Counted from the stretch's first letter, positions 21,573 through 32,673 are shown. The stretch: 64,000 nt of DNA from Rhodobacterales bacterium (GCA_009993005.1 JAACUH010000056.1:31481-95480), one strand, 5' to 3'. Translations and numbers: made by a program. The notes: a model not told the origin generated them from the letters alone.

Positions 21573-21643
21573 TCCAGATCATGGTTTACGCGGTCCGCCC
21601 GGCGCAGCATGGTGGGCATCCGGATATCTGAAAGGCCTGAACC

Positions 21644-22039
21644 ATGCGCATGATCCCGATCGCCCTGATGGCCTGTCTTGGCCTTGCTGCCTGTGTCGAG
21701 GACCCCGAGGTTGCCGGCCCCATGGCCTTTGCACAGGATTGTGCGGCCTGCCATGGGAGCGACGCGATGGGCGCGGGCGACTTTGGCCGCACGCTGATCC
21801 GCCAGCCGCCCGACCTCACCACGCTGGCGCGGCGCAATGGCGGCGTGTTTCCGCGCGACTATGTGATGTCCACCATCGACGGCTATGTGCGCGGCGCCCA
21901 TTTCAGCGCGGCGATGCCCGTGTTCGGCGCGGGTGACATGGGGCCGACCATCGTGGTGGAGAATGCCGATGGCACCGGCACGCCGGTGCCCGCGCGGCTG
22001 CTGGCGCTGGCCGATTATCTCGAGACCCTGCAACGCTGA
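21644..22039 (+). CDS. Small c-type cytochrome lipoprotein
   Basis: The 131-residue protein has a lipoprotein signal with the lipobox LAAC (Cys17) and one haem-c attachment motif CAACH (residues 33-37). Candidate Met ligands come later (VMSTIDGYVRGAHFSAAMPVFG). It is predicted to be an electron carrier tethered on the periplasmic side. It pairs with the next gene, which has the same module without the lipid anchor, suggesting duplication. The redox partner is not evident. Confidence 0.87.
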   Translation: MRMIPIALMACLGLAACVEDPEVAGPMAFAQDCAACHGSDAMGAGDFGRTLIRQPPDLTTLARRNGGVFPRDYVMSTIDGYVRGAHFSAAMPVFGAGDMGPTIVVENADGTGTPVPARLLALADYLETLQR

Positions 22040-22109
22040 GTTGATGCGGATCAAGGCGGCGGCGAGGCGTGCGGTGCGACCATCGGTCATCCGCAGCAGG
22101 AGATGCATG

Positions 22110-22511
22110 ATGCGCCCGACACTTGTCCTTTCGCTGGCCCTCTGGACCGCCCTGTCAGGCCCCGCACCCGCGCAGGATGCCGATGACGGGGCCGCGATCT
22201 TTGCCCGGTTCTGCGCGACCTGCCACGGGCTGGCCGCCGATGGCACCGGGCCGATGGCGGGGGCGATGCTGATCGCGCCGGCCGACCTGACCGGGCTGTC
22301 GGCTCGCAATGGCGGCCTGTTTCCGGTGGCCCGCGTCGTGGCGCGGATCGACGGGCGCGACCCTTTGGTGAGCCATGGCTCGCCGATGCCGGTCTATGGC
22401 GATTTCTTTGCCGGGCGCGATGCGGTGACGAAATCGGAGGCCGGGCAGCCGATCATGACCAGCCGGCCGATCCTGGACCTGTTGGCCTGGCTGCAAACAA
22501 TCCAGCGCTAG
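22110..22511 (+). CDS. Small soluble c-type cytochrome
   Basis: The 133-residue protein has a cleavable signal peptide (to about residue 22, PAPAQD) and the haem motif CATCH (35-39). The spacing to the distal region (VARIDGRDPLVSHGSPMPVYG) parallels the preceding cytochrome. Tandem ATGs occur at 22107 and 22110; the second is seven bases after AGGAG. It probably carries electrons in the periplasm and is co-expressed with its lipidated neighbour, 70 bp upstream. An intergenic element follows the stop codon by 15 bp. Confidence 0.87.
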   Translation: MRPTLVLSLALWTALSGPAPAQDADDGAAIFARFCATCHGLAADGTGPMAGAMLIAPADLTGLSARNGGLFPVARVVARIDGRDPLVSHGSPMPVYGDFFAGRDAVTKSEAGQPIMTSRPILDLLAWLQTIQR

Positions 22512-22526
22512 GCGCCTGTGGCGGCC

Positions 22527-22573
22527 CCGAGGCTCTGCCTCGGACTCCGGGATATTTGGGGCCAAAAGATGGG
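22527..22573 (+). repeat. Dispersed intergenic element, copy C, with hairpin
   Basis: A perfect hairpin CCGAGGC-TCT-GCCTCGG (22527-22543) leads into ACTCCGGGATATTTGGGGC and CAAAAGATGGGG. It starts 15 bp after the cytochrome stop and ends 6 bp before the stop of the opposing gene. It can act as a terminator for the cytochrome pair, and the hairpin is also symmetric for the other strand. Confidence 0.75.
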
Positions 22574-22578
22574 GCGGG

Positions 22579-23257
22579 TCAGTCGCAGATGCCCGCGATC
22601 TGCACGTCACGCCAGGGCAGGTAGATGTCGGATGCGAGCGGGCGGTCGGGAGGCGGCAGGTCGAACACCTGCGCCAGCATCGCGTGCAGCCGCGCGGTGC
22701 GGGCGGCATCCGGGGCGAGCGCGCGGCAGCAGACGTATTCCTCCATGATCGCGCCCTGCTGTTCGTAGCCGAAGTCGAGGAACTGGCGCGTGGTGTCGGG
22801 GTCAAAGAGGTAGGGGTCGGGGCTGTAGAGATGTTCGACCGCGGCGCGCAAGGGGTGATAGCCGGTGCGCTCGCGGTTCTGCCATTGCCAGACATGCACC
22901 ATCTCATGCGCAAACAGCATGGCGTCGGGCAGGTAGAGGCTATCTGGCCAGCCGGCGAGGAAATCGTCTGTGTAGAGGTCGCGGCGGACATGCACATCCT
23001 GAAAGATCGCCATTGCGCCCGTGGCGACCCGCACGGTGGCGTCGCGCGGGGGCGGAAAGATCCGCTCCTGACAGGTGAGGCGCGGGCGCACCGGGATCTC
23101 GCGCGGGGTGCCGGTGGCGAGGCCCTCGTGCAGGCGGGCGGTGGTGGGATCAAAGGAGCGGCCCTTGAGGGTTGCGGCAAAGGCCGCCTCGTTGGGTGTG
23201 AGCGGGCGGCCGCAGGCGGTGAGCGTCAGCAGGACCGCAAGCAGCGCCAGCGCGAGC

Positions 23258-23265
<8 letters not shown>
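22579..23265 (-). CDS. Lipoprotein with an HExxH metalloprotease-like motif
   Basis: The 228-residue protein begins with a lipoprotein signal ending LTAC (Cys18). It carries AHEMVHVWQWQ, that is HExxH at residues 120-124, the zinc-binding motif of many metallopeptidases. The likely third ligand may be the Glu in EEYVCCRALAP, about 60 residues on. Two of the cysteines (LTCQERIF, EEYVCCRAL) could be disulfide-bonded. Its ATG overlaps the end of parE by eight bases, so it is probably translated after parE. Peptidase activity is inferred from the motif alone. Confidence 0.72.
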
Positions 23266-25216
<1,951 letters not shown>

Positions 25217-25331
25217 GCTGCCTGCGCTTTCTGCTCTTGATTGTCGCCTAGTTTGGCAGGCCGGCTGCGCCGGGGCAATCAGGGATGTCGCCCTTGCCAG
25301 CCCACGGCGCGGGCTGCGGGGTCTGGATCAT

Positions 25332-25405
25332 GAGTATTTATTGCACAAAGAAGCCGGGTGTTTCGCCCATGGCTTCTTTGTGCCCCAAATACTCCCGCCG
25401 GAGGC
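25332..25405 (-). repeat. Dispersed intergenic element, copy D, forming a long palindrome
   Basis: A full minus-strand copy occupies 25371-25405. It faces an inverted partial copy at 25332-25355. The two 24-nt arms match at 21 of 24 positions, separated by a 15-nt spacer that itself contains GGGTGTTTCGCCC. The element starts 15 bp behind the hydrolase stop codon in the sense direction, so the RNA would fold into a very stable hairpin. Confidence 0.85.
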
Positions 25406-25420
25406 GTCCTGACCCTGACG

Positions 25421-26704
25421 CTAGTCTGCCGTCAGGGTCTCGAACCGCAGCCCGACGGCCGTGCGGGCCGGGAACCCGGCCCAGTAGCTGTGGTCTGCGG
25501 TGGGCGCGCCGCTCTCGTCCAGTGCCGACACGCCTTCGGCCGCGACGGGCACGAGGTCGAGGTAGGCCGCGCGGCTGGTATCGCCCTTCAGATGCAGGTC
25601 GAGAAAGGCGGTCACGAAATGTGCCGCGATGTTGTTCATCCGCACATTGTCCCAGACCGGGTCGGCGTAGTGGTCGAAGGGGGCCCAGCCCAGCGTCTCG
25701 CTCACCGGCCAGCTCTCGGCCGGGGCGGGGATCGGGGCGCCGGCGTTGTGGTTGGCGTTCTCGAAGGTCAGCAGGTGGCGCGTGGTGCCGGTCGTCTCGG
25801 CAAAGATGTCGCGCAGGAAGCTGTAGCCTGACACATCATCCGCGCTGCCCGCCACGATCATGAGCGGGGTGTCGATGGCGGCGAGCCCTTCCGCATCCCA
25901 GAAGCCCGCATTGCGGCCCCAGGGGGCGAAGGTCACAAAGGCCTTGATCCGGTCGTCGCGCAGCGCGGCGAGCGTCTCGGTGCCGACCATGTTGCGTTCG
26001 AGGAGGCGCTGCGGCGCGCTGTAGCTGAAGGAGGGGGCCTCGGTCGTGACGCCCGCGCCGGCGAGGATCAATGCCCCGTAGCCGCCCATCGAATAGCCGA
26101 TCACGCCGGTCTGGCTGTCGTCGATCACCGCGCCGAGGTCGCCCTCAAGTGCTGCGAGGCTGTCGATCACGAAGCGCTGGTCCCAGGGCCGGTTGACGAG
26201 GGTCGAGCCAAAGGCGGTCTGGTCGTCATAGGTGCTGTCACGGTGGTCGATGGCGGCCACGACATAGCCCTTGGAGGCGAGGTTTTCGCCCAGATGCGCC
26301 ATCAGGAACCGGTTGCCGGGATAGCCATGCGACAGGATCACCAGCGGATAGGCCGCGTCGGTCGCGGGCGCTGCATCGCGTGCGGCACGGCCGGTCAGCG
26401 TGACCTCGGTCTGCCCGTCGCGCAGCAGGGCGCTGTAGGTGCCGCCCGGCGGCGTGTCCGCGGCGGCGGGATACCAGACCTCGACCGTCAGGCTGCGGTC
26501 ATAGAGCGGGGCGGCATCCTCGGTCGCGTTCGCGATGTCGATCTGGCCGGGGTTGGTGAAGGTCAGCGTGGTCACGCCGACCGCCAGCGCGCCAAAGGCG
26601 GCAAGCGCGGGCGCATCGGGGCGGGTGAGGTCGATGCGGTTCTGGGCGGCGAGCGGGGCTGCCAGCAGGCTGGCGGCGAGGGTGATCGAGGTGAGGGGGC
26701 GCAT
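25421..26704 (-). CDS. Exported alpha/beta hydrolase
   Basis: The 427-residue protein has a signal peptide (to about residue 21, LAAQN). Its alpha/beta hydrolase core resembles platelet-activating-factor acetylhydrolases and dienelactone hydrolases. It has LVILSHGYPGNR (oxyanion region), GVIGYSMGGYG (nucleophile Ser205), and later LMIVAGSADDVSG (acid) and FENANHNAG (His). The substrate is unknown; an ester or lipid in the periplasm is plausible. An ATG at 26725 would add seven residues. The ATG at 26704 gives the better signal peptide start. Confidence 0.85.
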   Translation of the reverse strand: MRPLTSITLAASLLAAPLAAQNRIDLTRPDAPALAAFGALAVGVTTLTFTNPGQIDIANATEDAAPLYDRSLTVEVWYPAAADTPPGGTYSALLRDGQTEVTLTGRAARDAAPATDAAYPLVILSHGYPGNRFLMAHLGENLASKGYVVAAIDHRDSTYDDQTAFGSTLVNRPWDQRFVIDSLAALEGDLGAVIDDSQTGVIGYSMGGYGALILAGAGVTTEAPSFSYSAPQRLLERNMVGTETLAALRDDRIKAFVTFAPWGRNAGFWDAEGLAAIDTPLMIVAGSADDVSGYSFLRDIFAETTGTTRHLLTFENANHNAGAPIPAPAESWPVSETLGWAPFDHYADPVWDNVRMNNIAAHFVTAFLDLHLKGDTSRAAYLDLVPVAAEGVSALDESGAPTADHSYWAGFPARTAVGLRFETLTAD

Positions 26705-26771
26705 GTCTTCACTTTCTGTTGTCATGTGATGTGCAACCTAAGGCGGAAATGTGACAAGGGTAGGGAGGCGC

Positions 26772-27419
26772 TCAGGCCGGTTCCGCGTCGCGCGCGGCCC
26801 ACATCACCTGGAAGGCCGGGCGGGCCTGACATGCGGCGAGCCAGGCGGCGAGCGCGGGGTAACCTGCGAGCAGCGTCGGGTGCGGCTGGGCGTAGCGCAG
26901 GATCTCGGCCATGTTGATGTCGGCCACGCTAAAGCGTCCGCCCACCATATGCCCCTGCGCCGCCAGATGCGCGTCAAGCAGGCGCAGGGGGCGGGCGAGG
27001 GCCGCGGCATGGGCGGCCACCTCGGCGCTGTCACCGCGCCCTTCGGCAAAGGCATAGAGAATCGGCAGGGTGTGCGTTTCGACCGATGTCATGCCGTAGA
27101 GCGCCCATTGCTGCATCAGCGCATCCTCCTGCGCGTCGGCGGGGGCGAGCGGGCCGCCGTGCTTGCGCGCGAGGTAGAGGTTGATGGCGAGCGATTCGGT
27201 GAGCACGAAGCCGTCATCCTCGAGCACCGGGATCGCCCCCGCCGGGCTGATCGCGAGGAAGGCGGGCGATGTCGTGTTGAGCGGTGCATCGGGCGCGGCG
27301 GCGTCGGGCAGGCGGTAGCCCTGGATCACCGGCACCTGTGTCAGCGTGATGCCAAGCTCGGTCGCGAGCCAAAGGTTGCGCGAGGCGCGGCTGCGGGTGA
27401 CGCCGTAGAGTGTGGTCAT
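26772..27419 (-). CDS. Glutathione S-transferase family protein
   Basis: The 215-residue protein has the N-terminal thioredoxin-like domain (MTTLYGVTRSRASRNLWLATE, with Ser11 or Ser14 as candidate catalytic residues). The cis-proline and glutathione-binding motif reads AGAIPVLEDDGFVLTESLAI. An all-helical C-terminal domain with the N-capping RFSVADINMAEIL motif follows. Conjugation or reduction with glutathione is expected; the substrate is open. The ATG at 27419 follows AGGGAG. A longer frame to 27446 lacks a better start. Confidence 0.9.
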   Translation of the reverse strand: MTTLYGVTRSRASRNLWLATELGITLTQVPVIQGYRLPDAAAPDAPLNTTSPAFLAISPAGAIPVLEDDGFVLTESLAINLYLARKHGGPLAPADAQEDALMQQWALYGMTSVETHTLPILYAFAEGRGDSAEVAAHAAALARPLRLLDAHLAAQGHMVGGRFSVADINMAEILRYAQPHPTLLAGYPALAAWLAACQARPAFQVMWAARDAEPA

Positions 27420-27555
27420 GACATGGTCTCCCTGATTGCCCGACACTGATTGCCCGACACTGATTGTCTCCCATGGCTAGCGCGTCCCGGCCTGCCTTGC
27501 GAGTCCCCGCGTGAGGGGTGATAAAGGTCAGACATCTGGGAGCGAGGAGACGGCG

Positions 27556-28443
27556 ATGCGGATTTTCTTTACCGGCGGGAGCGGCAAGGCGGGCAAACAT
27601 GCGATCGCGCATCTGATCGCGCAAGGGCACCGGGTGACCAATGCCGATCTGGTCAAGGCCGATGTGCCGGGCGCGAATTTTCTGCGCATCGATCTCACCG
27701 ATGCGGGGCAGGTGTTCAACGCGATGAGCGCCTATGCGGGGTTTGACGAGCTCGAACCCGGCACCGGCGTGCCGCGCTATGATGCGGTTGTGCATTTCGC
27801 GGCCATCCCCTGCATCCTGATCCGGCCCGACAACGAGACGTTCCAGATCAATACCATGAGCACTTACAATGTGTTGGACGCCGCTGTTAAACTGGGTATC
27901 CGCAAGGTGATCTTTGCCAGCAGCGAGACGACCTACGGTATCTGCTTTGCCGATGGCGAGGCCAAGCCCGCCTATGTTCCGGTGGACGAGGACCATCCGA
28001 CCGTGCCGCAGGACAGTTATGCGATGTCCAAGGTGGTCAATGAGGTGACGGGGCGGTCGTTCCAGGCACGCTCCGGCATCGACATCTATGCGCTGCGCAT
28101 CAACAACGTCATCGAACCCCATGAATATGCGCTGAATTTCCCCGACTACATGGCCAATCCGGCGCGCCGACGGCGCAACATATTCGCCTATATCGACTCG
28201 CGCGATCTGGGTCATATGGTGGAGTGCTGCCTGCGGACTGACGGGCTCGGCTATCAGGTGTTCAACGTGAGCAATGACGACATGTCGGTGGGGTTGAGCA
28301 GTGACGAGGTGATCGCGCAATTCTACCAGGGTGTGCCGGTCAAGACGGCGATGGGGCGCGACGAGACCTTCTACAGCAACGAGAAGGCCAAGCGGATGGT
28401 GGGCTTTGCGCCGAAACACAGTTGGCGTGATGTATTGAAATGA
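27556..28443 (+). CDS. NAD(P)-dependent epimerase/dehydratase
   Basis: The 295-residue protein is an extended short-chain dehydrogenase. The dinucleotide-binding motif GGSGKAG is at 7-13, Ser in ASSETTYG lies near 122, and the catalytic Tyr155-x3-Lys159 pair lies in DSYAMSKVV. It would act on a sugar nucleotide or free sugar acid. The ATG at 27556 follows GAGGAGACGG. It overlaps the following oxygenase by four bases (ATGA), so the two probably work on linked substrates; which ones is not visible. Confidence 0.87.
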   Translation: MRIFFTGGSGKAGKHAIAHLIAQGHRVTNADLVKADVPGANFLRIDLTDAGQVFNAMSAYAGFDELEPGTGVPRYDAVVHFAAIPCILIRPDNETFQINTMSTYNVLDAAVKLGIRKVIFASSETTYGICFADGEAKPAYVPVDEDHPTVPQDSYAMSKVVNEVTGRSFQARSGIDIYALRINNVIEPHEYALNFPDYMANPARRRRNIFAYIDSRDLGHMVECCLRTDGLGYQVFNVSNDDMSVGLSSDEVIAQFYQGVPVKTAMGRDETFYSNEKAKRMVGFAPKHSWRDVLK

Positions 28444-29384
28444 GCGGTTTCGCTGGGTTTGACCTTGCGGCATTCGAGGCTTCGACAGGTGAAGAACGCC
28501 GTGCAAAGGCCCGTGAAATAGACGAAATATGCCGCAGCACGGGATTTCTCGTGCTGCGCGGGCATGGTGTGCCCGAGGCGGTGATCGCCGCGATGTGGCA
28601 GGCGGTGGCGGGCTTTTTTGCCGCGCCGGCCGACGCCAGGCAACGGGTGGCCGCGCCCTTTCCGGGCTATCCCTACGGCTACCTCGGCCCCGACCGCGAG
28701 GCGCTGGCGAAGTCCAGAGGCGAGGACACGCCGCCCGACCTCAAGGAGAGTTTCAACGGCGGGCCGCTGGCGGTGCCTGCCGGCATCACCGACCCCGATG
28801 CGCTGGCCTTTTGCTACCAGCCGACGCTCTGGCCCGACCTGCCGGGATTCCGCCCGGCATGGGAGGCCTATTACCGCGCCATGGAGGATCTGGCGGCGCG
28901 GGTGATGGCGGCCTTTGCCGCAGCCCTGGACCTGCCTGATCACCATTTCGCGCCCTTCATCGGCGCCCCGGTTTCGGCATTGCGGGCGTTGCATTATCCG
29001 GCGACGCGGGATGCGCCGCGCGACTGCCAGCAGCGGGCGGGGGCGCATACGGACTATGGCTCGCTCACCATCCTGCTGCCGCAACCCGGCTCGCGCGGGC
29101 TCGAGATCCGCGATCCTGCGGGGGGCTGGGTCGAGGTGCCGGCCGAAGCGGGGGCCTTTGTCATCAACATCGGCGATCTGATGGCGCGCTGGACGGCCGA
29201 CCGCTGGGTGAGCACCCTTCACCGCGTGGTGGCGCGGGCGCATCAGCCCGCGCGCCAGAGCATCGCGTTCTTTCACCAGCCGGACTGGGAGGCGGAGATC
29301 GTGCCGCTCGACGGCTCAGAGGCCTATCCGCCAGTGCGTTCGGGGCCCTATCTGATGGCCAAGTTCCGCGCGACCGGGACCTGA
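28440..29384 (+). CDS. 2-oxoglutarate/Fe(II)-dependent oxygenase, isopenicillin-N-synthase-like
   Basis: The 314-residue protein shows the DIOX N-terminal domain (RAKAREIDEICRSTGFLVLRGHGV) and the C-terminal jelly-roll. Fe(II) ligands are His203-x-Asp205 (AHTDYGSLT) and His261 (STLHRVV). The 2-oxoglutarate-binding Arg-x-Ser is at 272-274 (ARQSIAFF). Family members hydroxylate or oxidise small molecules, including plant-type and bacterial secondary metabolites. It is translationally coupled to the epimerase upstream. The real substrate cannot be inferred. Confidence 0.88.
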   Translation: MSGFAGFDLAAFEASTGEERRAKAREIDEICRSTGFLVLRGHGVPEAVIAAMWQAVAGFFAAPADARQRVAAPFPGYPYGYLGPDREALAKSRGEDTPPDLKESFNGGPLAVPAGITDPDALAFCYQPTLWPDLPGFRPAWEAYYRAMEDLAARVMAAFAAALDLPDHHFAPFIGAPVSALRALHYPATRDAPRDCQQRAGAHTDYGSLTILLPQPGSRGLEIRDPAGGWVEVPAEAGAFVINIGDLMARWTADRWVSTLHRVVARAHQPARQSIAFFHQPDWEAEIVPLDGSEAYPPVRSGPYLMAKFRATGT

Positions 29385-29405
29385 GTGCGGGTTGCGGGTG
29401 CGGAC

Positions 29406-29440
29406 GCCTCCGGCGGGAGTATTTCGAGCACAGAGAAGCC
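29406..29440 (+). repeat. Dispersed intergenic element, copy E
   Basis: GCCTCCGGCGGGAGTATTTC followed by GAGCACAGAGAAGCC. It begins 21 bp after the oxygenase stop codon in the sense orientation. It closely matches copy A apart from two positions in the central tract. Confidence 0.8.
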
Positions 29441-29585
29441 GGGGTCGAGGTGTCCCGGGGGCAGGGGATTTCGGGCCGAATTCGGGCCGAACGGGGTCAC
29501 ACCTGCGCGAGGCCGCGCGCAGCATCGGCGGCAGGAGGCATGGTTGCGATTGTTGCGGGGCCTTTGCTGCGCTAGGCAGGGCCGC

Positions 29586-30236
29586 ATGAAACGGTCGCTT
29601 TGCCTGTCGCTTTGCCTGTCGGTGCTGCCCAGTGTGGCCTCTGCGCATCCGCATATCTTTGTGGAGGCGCAGGTCGCGCTGGTGTTTGACGGCTCGGGCG
29701 CGATGGCCGGGGTGCGGCTGACCTGGACCTATGACGATTTCTTTTCGCTGCTGCTGACCGAGGATCTGGGGCTCGACCCCGATGGCGACATGGTGCTGCG
29801 CGCGGATGAGGTCGCGGTGCTGCAGGGGGCGGTGCTCGACTGGCCGGCGGATTTCGGCGGCGATCTGGAGGTGACGCAGGGCGGCGCGCCTCTGGCGCTG
29901 GGTGCCGCGCGCGACAAGGTGGCCGTGCTGGTCGAGGGGCGGGTGCGGGAGAGCCATTTCCGCCCGCTCGCAGCGCCCGTGACCGCCACCGCACCGGTGA
30001 ATGTGCAGGTGTTCGACCCGTTCTATTATGTCGCCTATGAGGTGGTGGCGCCGATCACGGTCGAGGGGAGGGCCGATTGCGCCACGCAATTGCGCAAGGC
30101 CGACCTCAACAGCGCCTATGCGCTTGTGGATGAATTGCTCTATGGCCGCCCCGCGGGCGATGTGGGGCCTGACGAGGCCTTTCCCGAGGTCGGGGCGGCC
30201 TTTGCCGATACGGTGACGGTGACATGCGGCGGGTGA
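29586..30236 (+). CDS. Exported DUF1007 family protein
   Basis: The 216-residue protein has a short signal peptide (ending ASAHP) and an exposed histidine-rich start HPHIF. It matches the DUF1007 family (VTWTYDDFFS-like LTWTYDDFFSLLL, DPFYYVAYEV). Members sit beside NicO-type metal transporters and are thought to bind or deliver metal in the periplasm. Here the next gene, a NicO transporter, overlaps its end by 13 bp. The ATG at 29586 is chosen because it starts the signal peptide; the upstream open frame runs through the intergenic element. Confidence 0.88.
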   Translation: MKRSLCLSLCLSVLPSVASAHPHIFVEAQVALVFDGSGAMAGVRLTWTYDDFFSLLLTEDLGLDPDGDMVLRADEVAVLQGAVLDWPADFGGDLEVTQGGAPLALGAARDKVAVLVEGRVRESHFRPLAAPVTATAPVNVQVFDPFYYVAYEVVAPITVEGRADCATQLRKADLNSAYALVDELLYGRPAGDVGPDEAFPEVGAAFADTVTVTCGG

Positions 30237-31216
30237 TGCTGGCGGTGGTCGTTCTGGCGCTGGCGGTCGCGGTCTGGCTCTGGGGGTTTGGCGGCGCGGC
30301 GCAGGTTGCGCAGGCGGCGGGCGAGGGGCAGCGCGCGGTGCAGAACGCGATGGCGGGTGCGCTGCGGCAGCTCAAGGCGGGCGAGATGGGCGCGCTGGTG
30401 ACGCTTTGGGGCCTGTGCTTTGCCTATGGGTTCTTTCACGCGGCGGGGCCGGGGCATGGCAAGCTGGTGATCGGTGGCTATGGGCTTGGACGGCGGGTGC
30501 CGATGGGGCGGCTTGCGGGGCTCGCGGTCGTCGCGTCGCTGGCGCAGGCGCTCACTGCCGTCGTGCTGGTCTATGCGGGGCTTTTGCTGCTGGGGATGGC
30601 GCGCGAGGACATGCAGGGCTTTGCCGACGGCACGATGGCGGTGGTGAGCAATGCGCTGATCGGGTTGATCGGGCTCTGGCTGCTGGCGCGTGGCGCGCGC
30701 AGGCTGTGGCGCAGGCCTTGGCCCGGGCTCTGGTCCGGGCTCTGGTCCGGGCTCTGGCCCGGGCGGGCCGCGCCGGTGGAGGCTGTGGCGCATGACCTGC
30801 ATGCGGTGCCGATGCGCGATCATGATCACCCGCACAGCGGCGACGGTATGTGCGAGACCTGCGGCCATGCGCATGGGCCGACGCTGGCGCAGGCCGCAGA
30901 GGTGCGTTCGCTGCGCGATGCGGGCATGGTGGTGGGGGCGATTGCCGCGCGACCCTGCACCGGGGCGCTGTTCCTGTTGATCCTGACATGGCGGCTGGGG
31001 ATCGACTGGGCCGGGATCATCGGCGCCTTTGTCATGGCGCTGGGCACGGCGAGCATCACGCTGGTCGTGGCTGTCGCCTCGGTCAGCCTGCGCGAGAGCG
31101 CTTTGGCGCAGGCGGCGAGTGGGCCGCAGGTGGCGCGGCTGGCGGCGGTGATCGAGGTGCTGGCGGGTGCGATGGTGCTGGTCCTGGCGGGGCAGATGAT
31201 TTTGCGCGCGCTCTGA
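30224..31216 (+). CDS. NicO-family nickel/cobalt (divalent metal) transporter
   Basis: The 330-residue integral membrane protein has the NicO/RcnA family motif FFHAAGPGHGKLVIGGY in its second helix. The second half carries ARPCTGALFLLIL. A cytoplasmic loop between is rich in metal-binding residues (HDLHAVPMRDHDHPHSGDG and MCETCGHAHG). Export or import of Ni, Co or another divalent metal is expected. A coding 12-bp repeat near 30721-30762 makes the odd WPGLWSGLWSGLWPG stretch just before the histidine-rich loop. It is coupled to the DUF1007 gene. Confidence 0.88.
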   Translation: MRRVMLAVVVLALAVAVWLWGFGGAAQVAQAAGEGQRAVQNAMAGALRQLKAGEMGALVTLWGLCFAYGFFHAAGPGHGKLVIGGYGLGRRVPMGRLAGLAVVASLAQALTAVVLVYAGLLLLGMAREDMQGFADGTMAVVSNALIGLIGLWLLARGARRLWRRPWPGLWSGLWSGLWPGRAAPVEAVAHDLHAVPMRDHDHPHSGDGMCETCGHAHGPTLAQAAEVRSLRDAGMVVGAIAARPCTGALFLLILTWRLGIDWAGIIGAFVMALGTASITLVVAVASVSLRESALAQAASGPQVARLAAVIEVLAGAMVLVLAGQMILRAL

Positions 31217-31261
31217 TCGCTGTCTCTGGACGCCCCTGCCGGTTGCGCCTAAAAGGCGGGC

Positions 31262-32644
31262 ATGTCTGACATTTCGCCTTTGCCTCCGGTGGCGCCGCAA
31301 GGCTTTGCCGCCCACATCCGCGCGCTCTTGCGGCTCGGCCTGCCGTTGGTGGGGAGTGCTGTCGTGGGGTTCGTGATCCACATGACCGACACGATCATGC
31401 TGGGCTGGTTCAACGTGATCTCGCTCGCCGCGGCGACGATCGCGACCTCGGTCTGGTTCATCATCTTCATCCTCGGCGCCGGTTTCGGCAATGCGGTGAT
31501 GTCGCTGGTGGCGGCGGCGGCGGCGGCCGGCGACGAGGTGCAGGCGCGCCGCGCCACGCGGATGGCGTTCTGGCTGAGCCTGGCCTATGGGCTGATCGTG
31601 CTGGCGCCGCTGTGGTGGTCAGAGGCGATGTTCCTCGCGCTGGGTCAGACCGCCGATGTGGCGGCCGAGGCGCAGCGCTATCTGCGCATCGCGGGGTTCG
31701 GGATGATCCCGGCGCTGCTGGCGGTGGTGATCCGGTCCTACCTGTCGGCGCTGCACCTGACGGCGGTGCAGCTCTGGGTGTCGCTGGCGGCCTTTGTGCT
31801 CAACGCGCTGGTCAATTACGCGCTGATCTTTGGCAACTGGGGCGCGCCAGAGCTGGGCATCCGCGGCGCCGCCATCGCGTCGGTCATCGTGCAGGTGCTG
31901 ATTCTGGTGGTGATGCTGGCCTATGCGCAGATCAAGCTGCCGCACTACCGGCTTTACCAGCGGATCTGGAAGGCCGATCCGGTGGCGCTACGCGCGGTGT
32001 TCCGGCTGGGCCTGCCGATCGGCCTCACCTCGCTGGCCGAGAGCGGGTTTTTCACCGCCAGCGCCGTGATGATGGGCTGGATCGGCGCGATCGAGCTTGC
32101 CGCGCATGGGATCGCGCTGCAACTGGTGGCGCTGATGTTCATGTTCCATGTGGGCATGTCGCAGGCGGCGACGATTCTGGCGAGCAGCGCCTATGGCCGG
32201 CGTGACGAGGCCGATCTGCGCCGCGTGGCCAAGACCTCGCTGCTGGTCGCCTTTTCCTTTGGCATCGGGGTGGTGGTGCTGTTCCTGTCGATCCCGCAGG
32301 TGCTGATCTCGCTCTTTCTCGACCCGACAGAGCCTGCGCGCGACCGGCTTCTGGCGATCGGCACGACGCTGGTGATGCTGGCGGCGCTATTCCAGTTCGT
32401 TGATTCGACGCAGATATTCGCCATTGCGCTGTTGCGCGGAGTGTTGGACACCACGGTGCCGATGTGGCTGGCGGTGCTCAGCTATTGGGTCGTGGGCCTG
32501 CCGGTGAGCTATGTGATGGCCTTTACACTGGGCTGGGGGCCGGTGGGGCTGTGGCTGGGCCTTGTCGTGGGGTTGGGCTGCGCCTCGGCCCTCTTGATGT
32601 GGCGGTTCTGGGGGCGGTCGGTGCGCATCGGGCGGCTGGCCTAG
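31262..32644 (+). CDS. MATE family multidrug/toxin efflux transporter
   Basis: The 460-residue protein has twelve predicted membrane helices in two pseudo-symmetric halves. The first contains GLPLVGSAVVGFVIHMTDTIMLG and the second contains GLPIGLTSLAESGFFTASAVMMGWIG, the repeated MATE signature. It is an inner-membrane cation-coupled exporter of organic cations or other small molecules. It starts 45 bp after the NicO stop and may be co-transcribed. No local regulator is seen. Confidence 0.93.
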   Translation: MSDISPLPPVAPQGFAAHIRALLRLGLPLVGSAVVGFVIHMTDTIMLGWFNVISLAAATIATSVWFIIFILGAGFGNAVMSLVAAAAAAGDEVQARRATRMAFWLSLAYGLIVLAPLWWSEAMFLALGQTADVAAEAQRYLRIAGFGMIPALLAVVIRSYLSALHLTAVQLWVSLAAFVLNALVNYALIFGNWGAPELGIRGAAIASVIVQVLILVVMLAYAQIKLPHYRLYQRIWKADPVALRAVFRLGLPIGLTSLAESGFFTASAVMMGWIGAIELAAHGIALQLVALMFMFHVGMSQAATILASSAYGRRDEADLRRVAKTSLLVAFSFGIGVVVLFLSIPQVLISLFLDPTEPARDRLLAIGTTLVMLAALFQFVDSTQIFAIALLRGVLDTTVPMWLAVLSYWVVGLPVSYVMAFTLGWGPVGLWLGLVVGLGCASALLMWRFWGRSVRIGRLA

Positions 32645-32673
32645 CGGCGCCGGGGGGGCTGTTGCGAGGGGCG

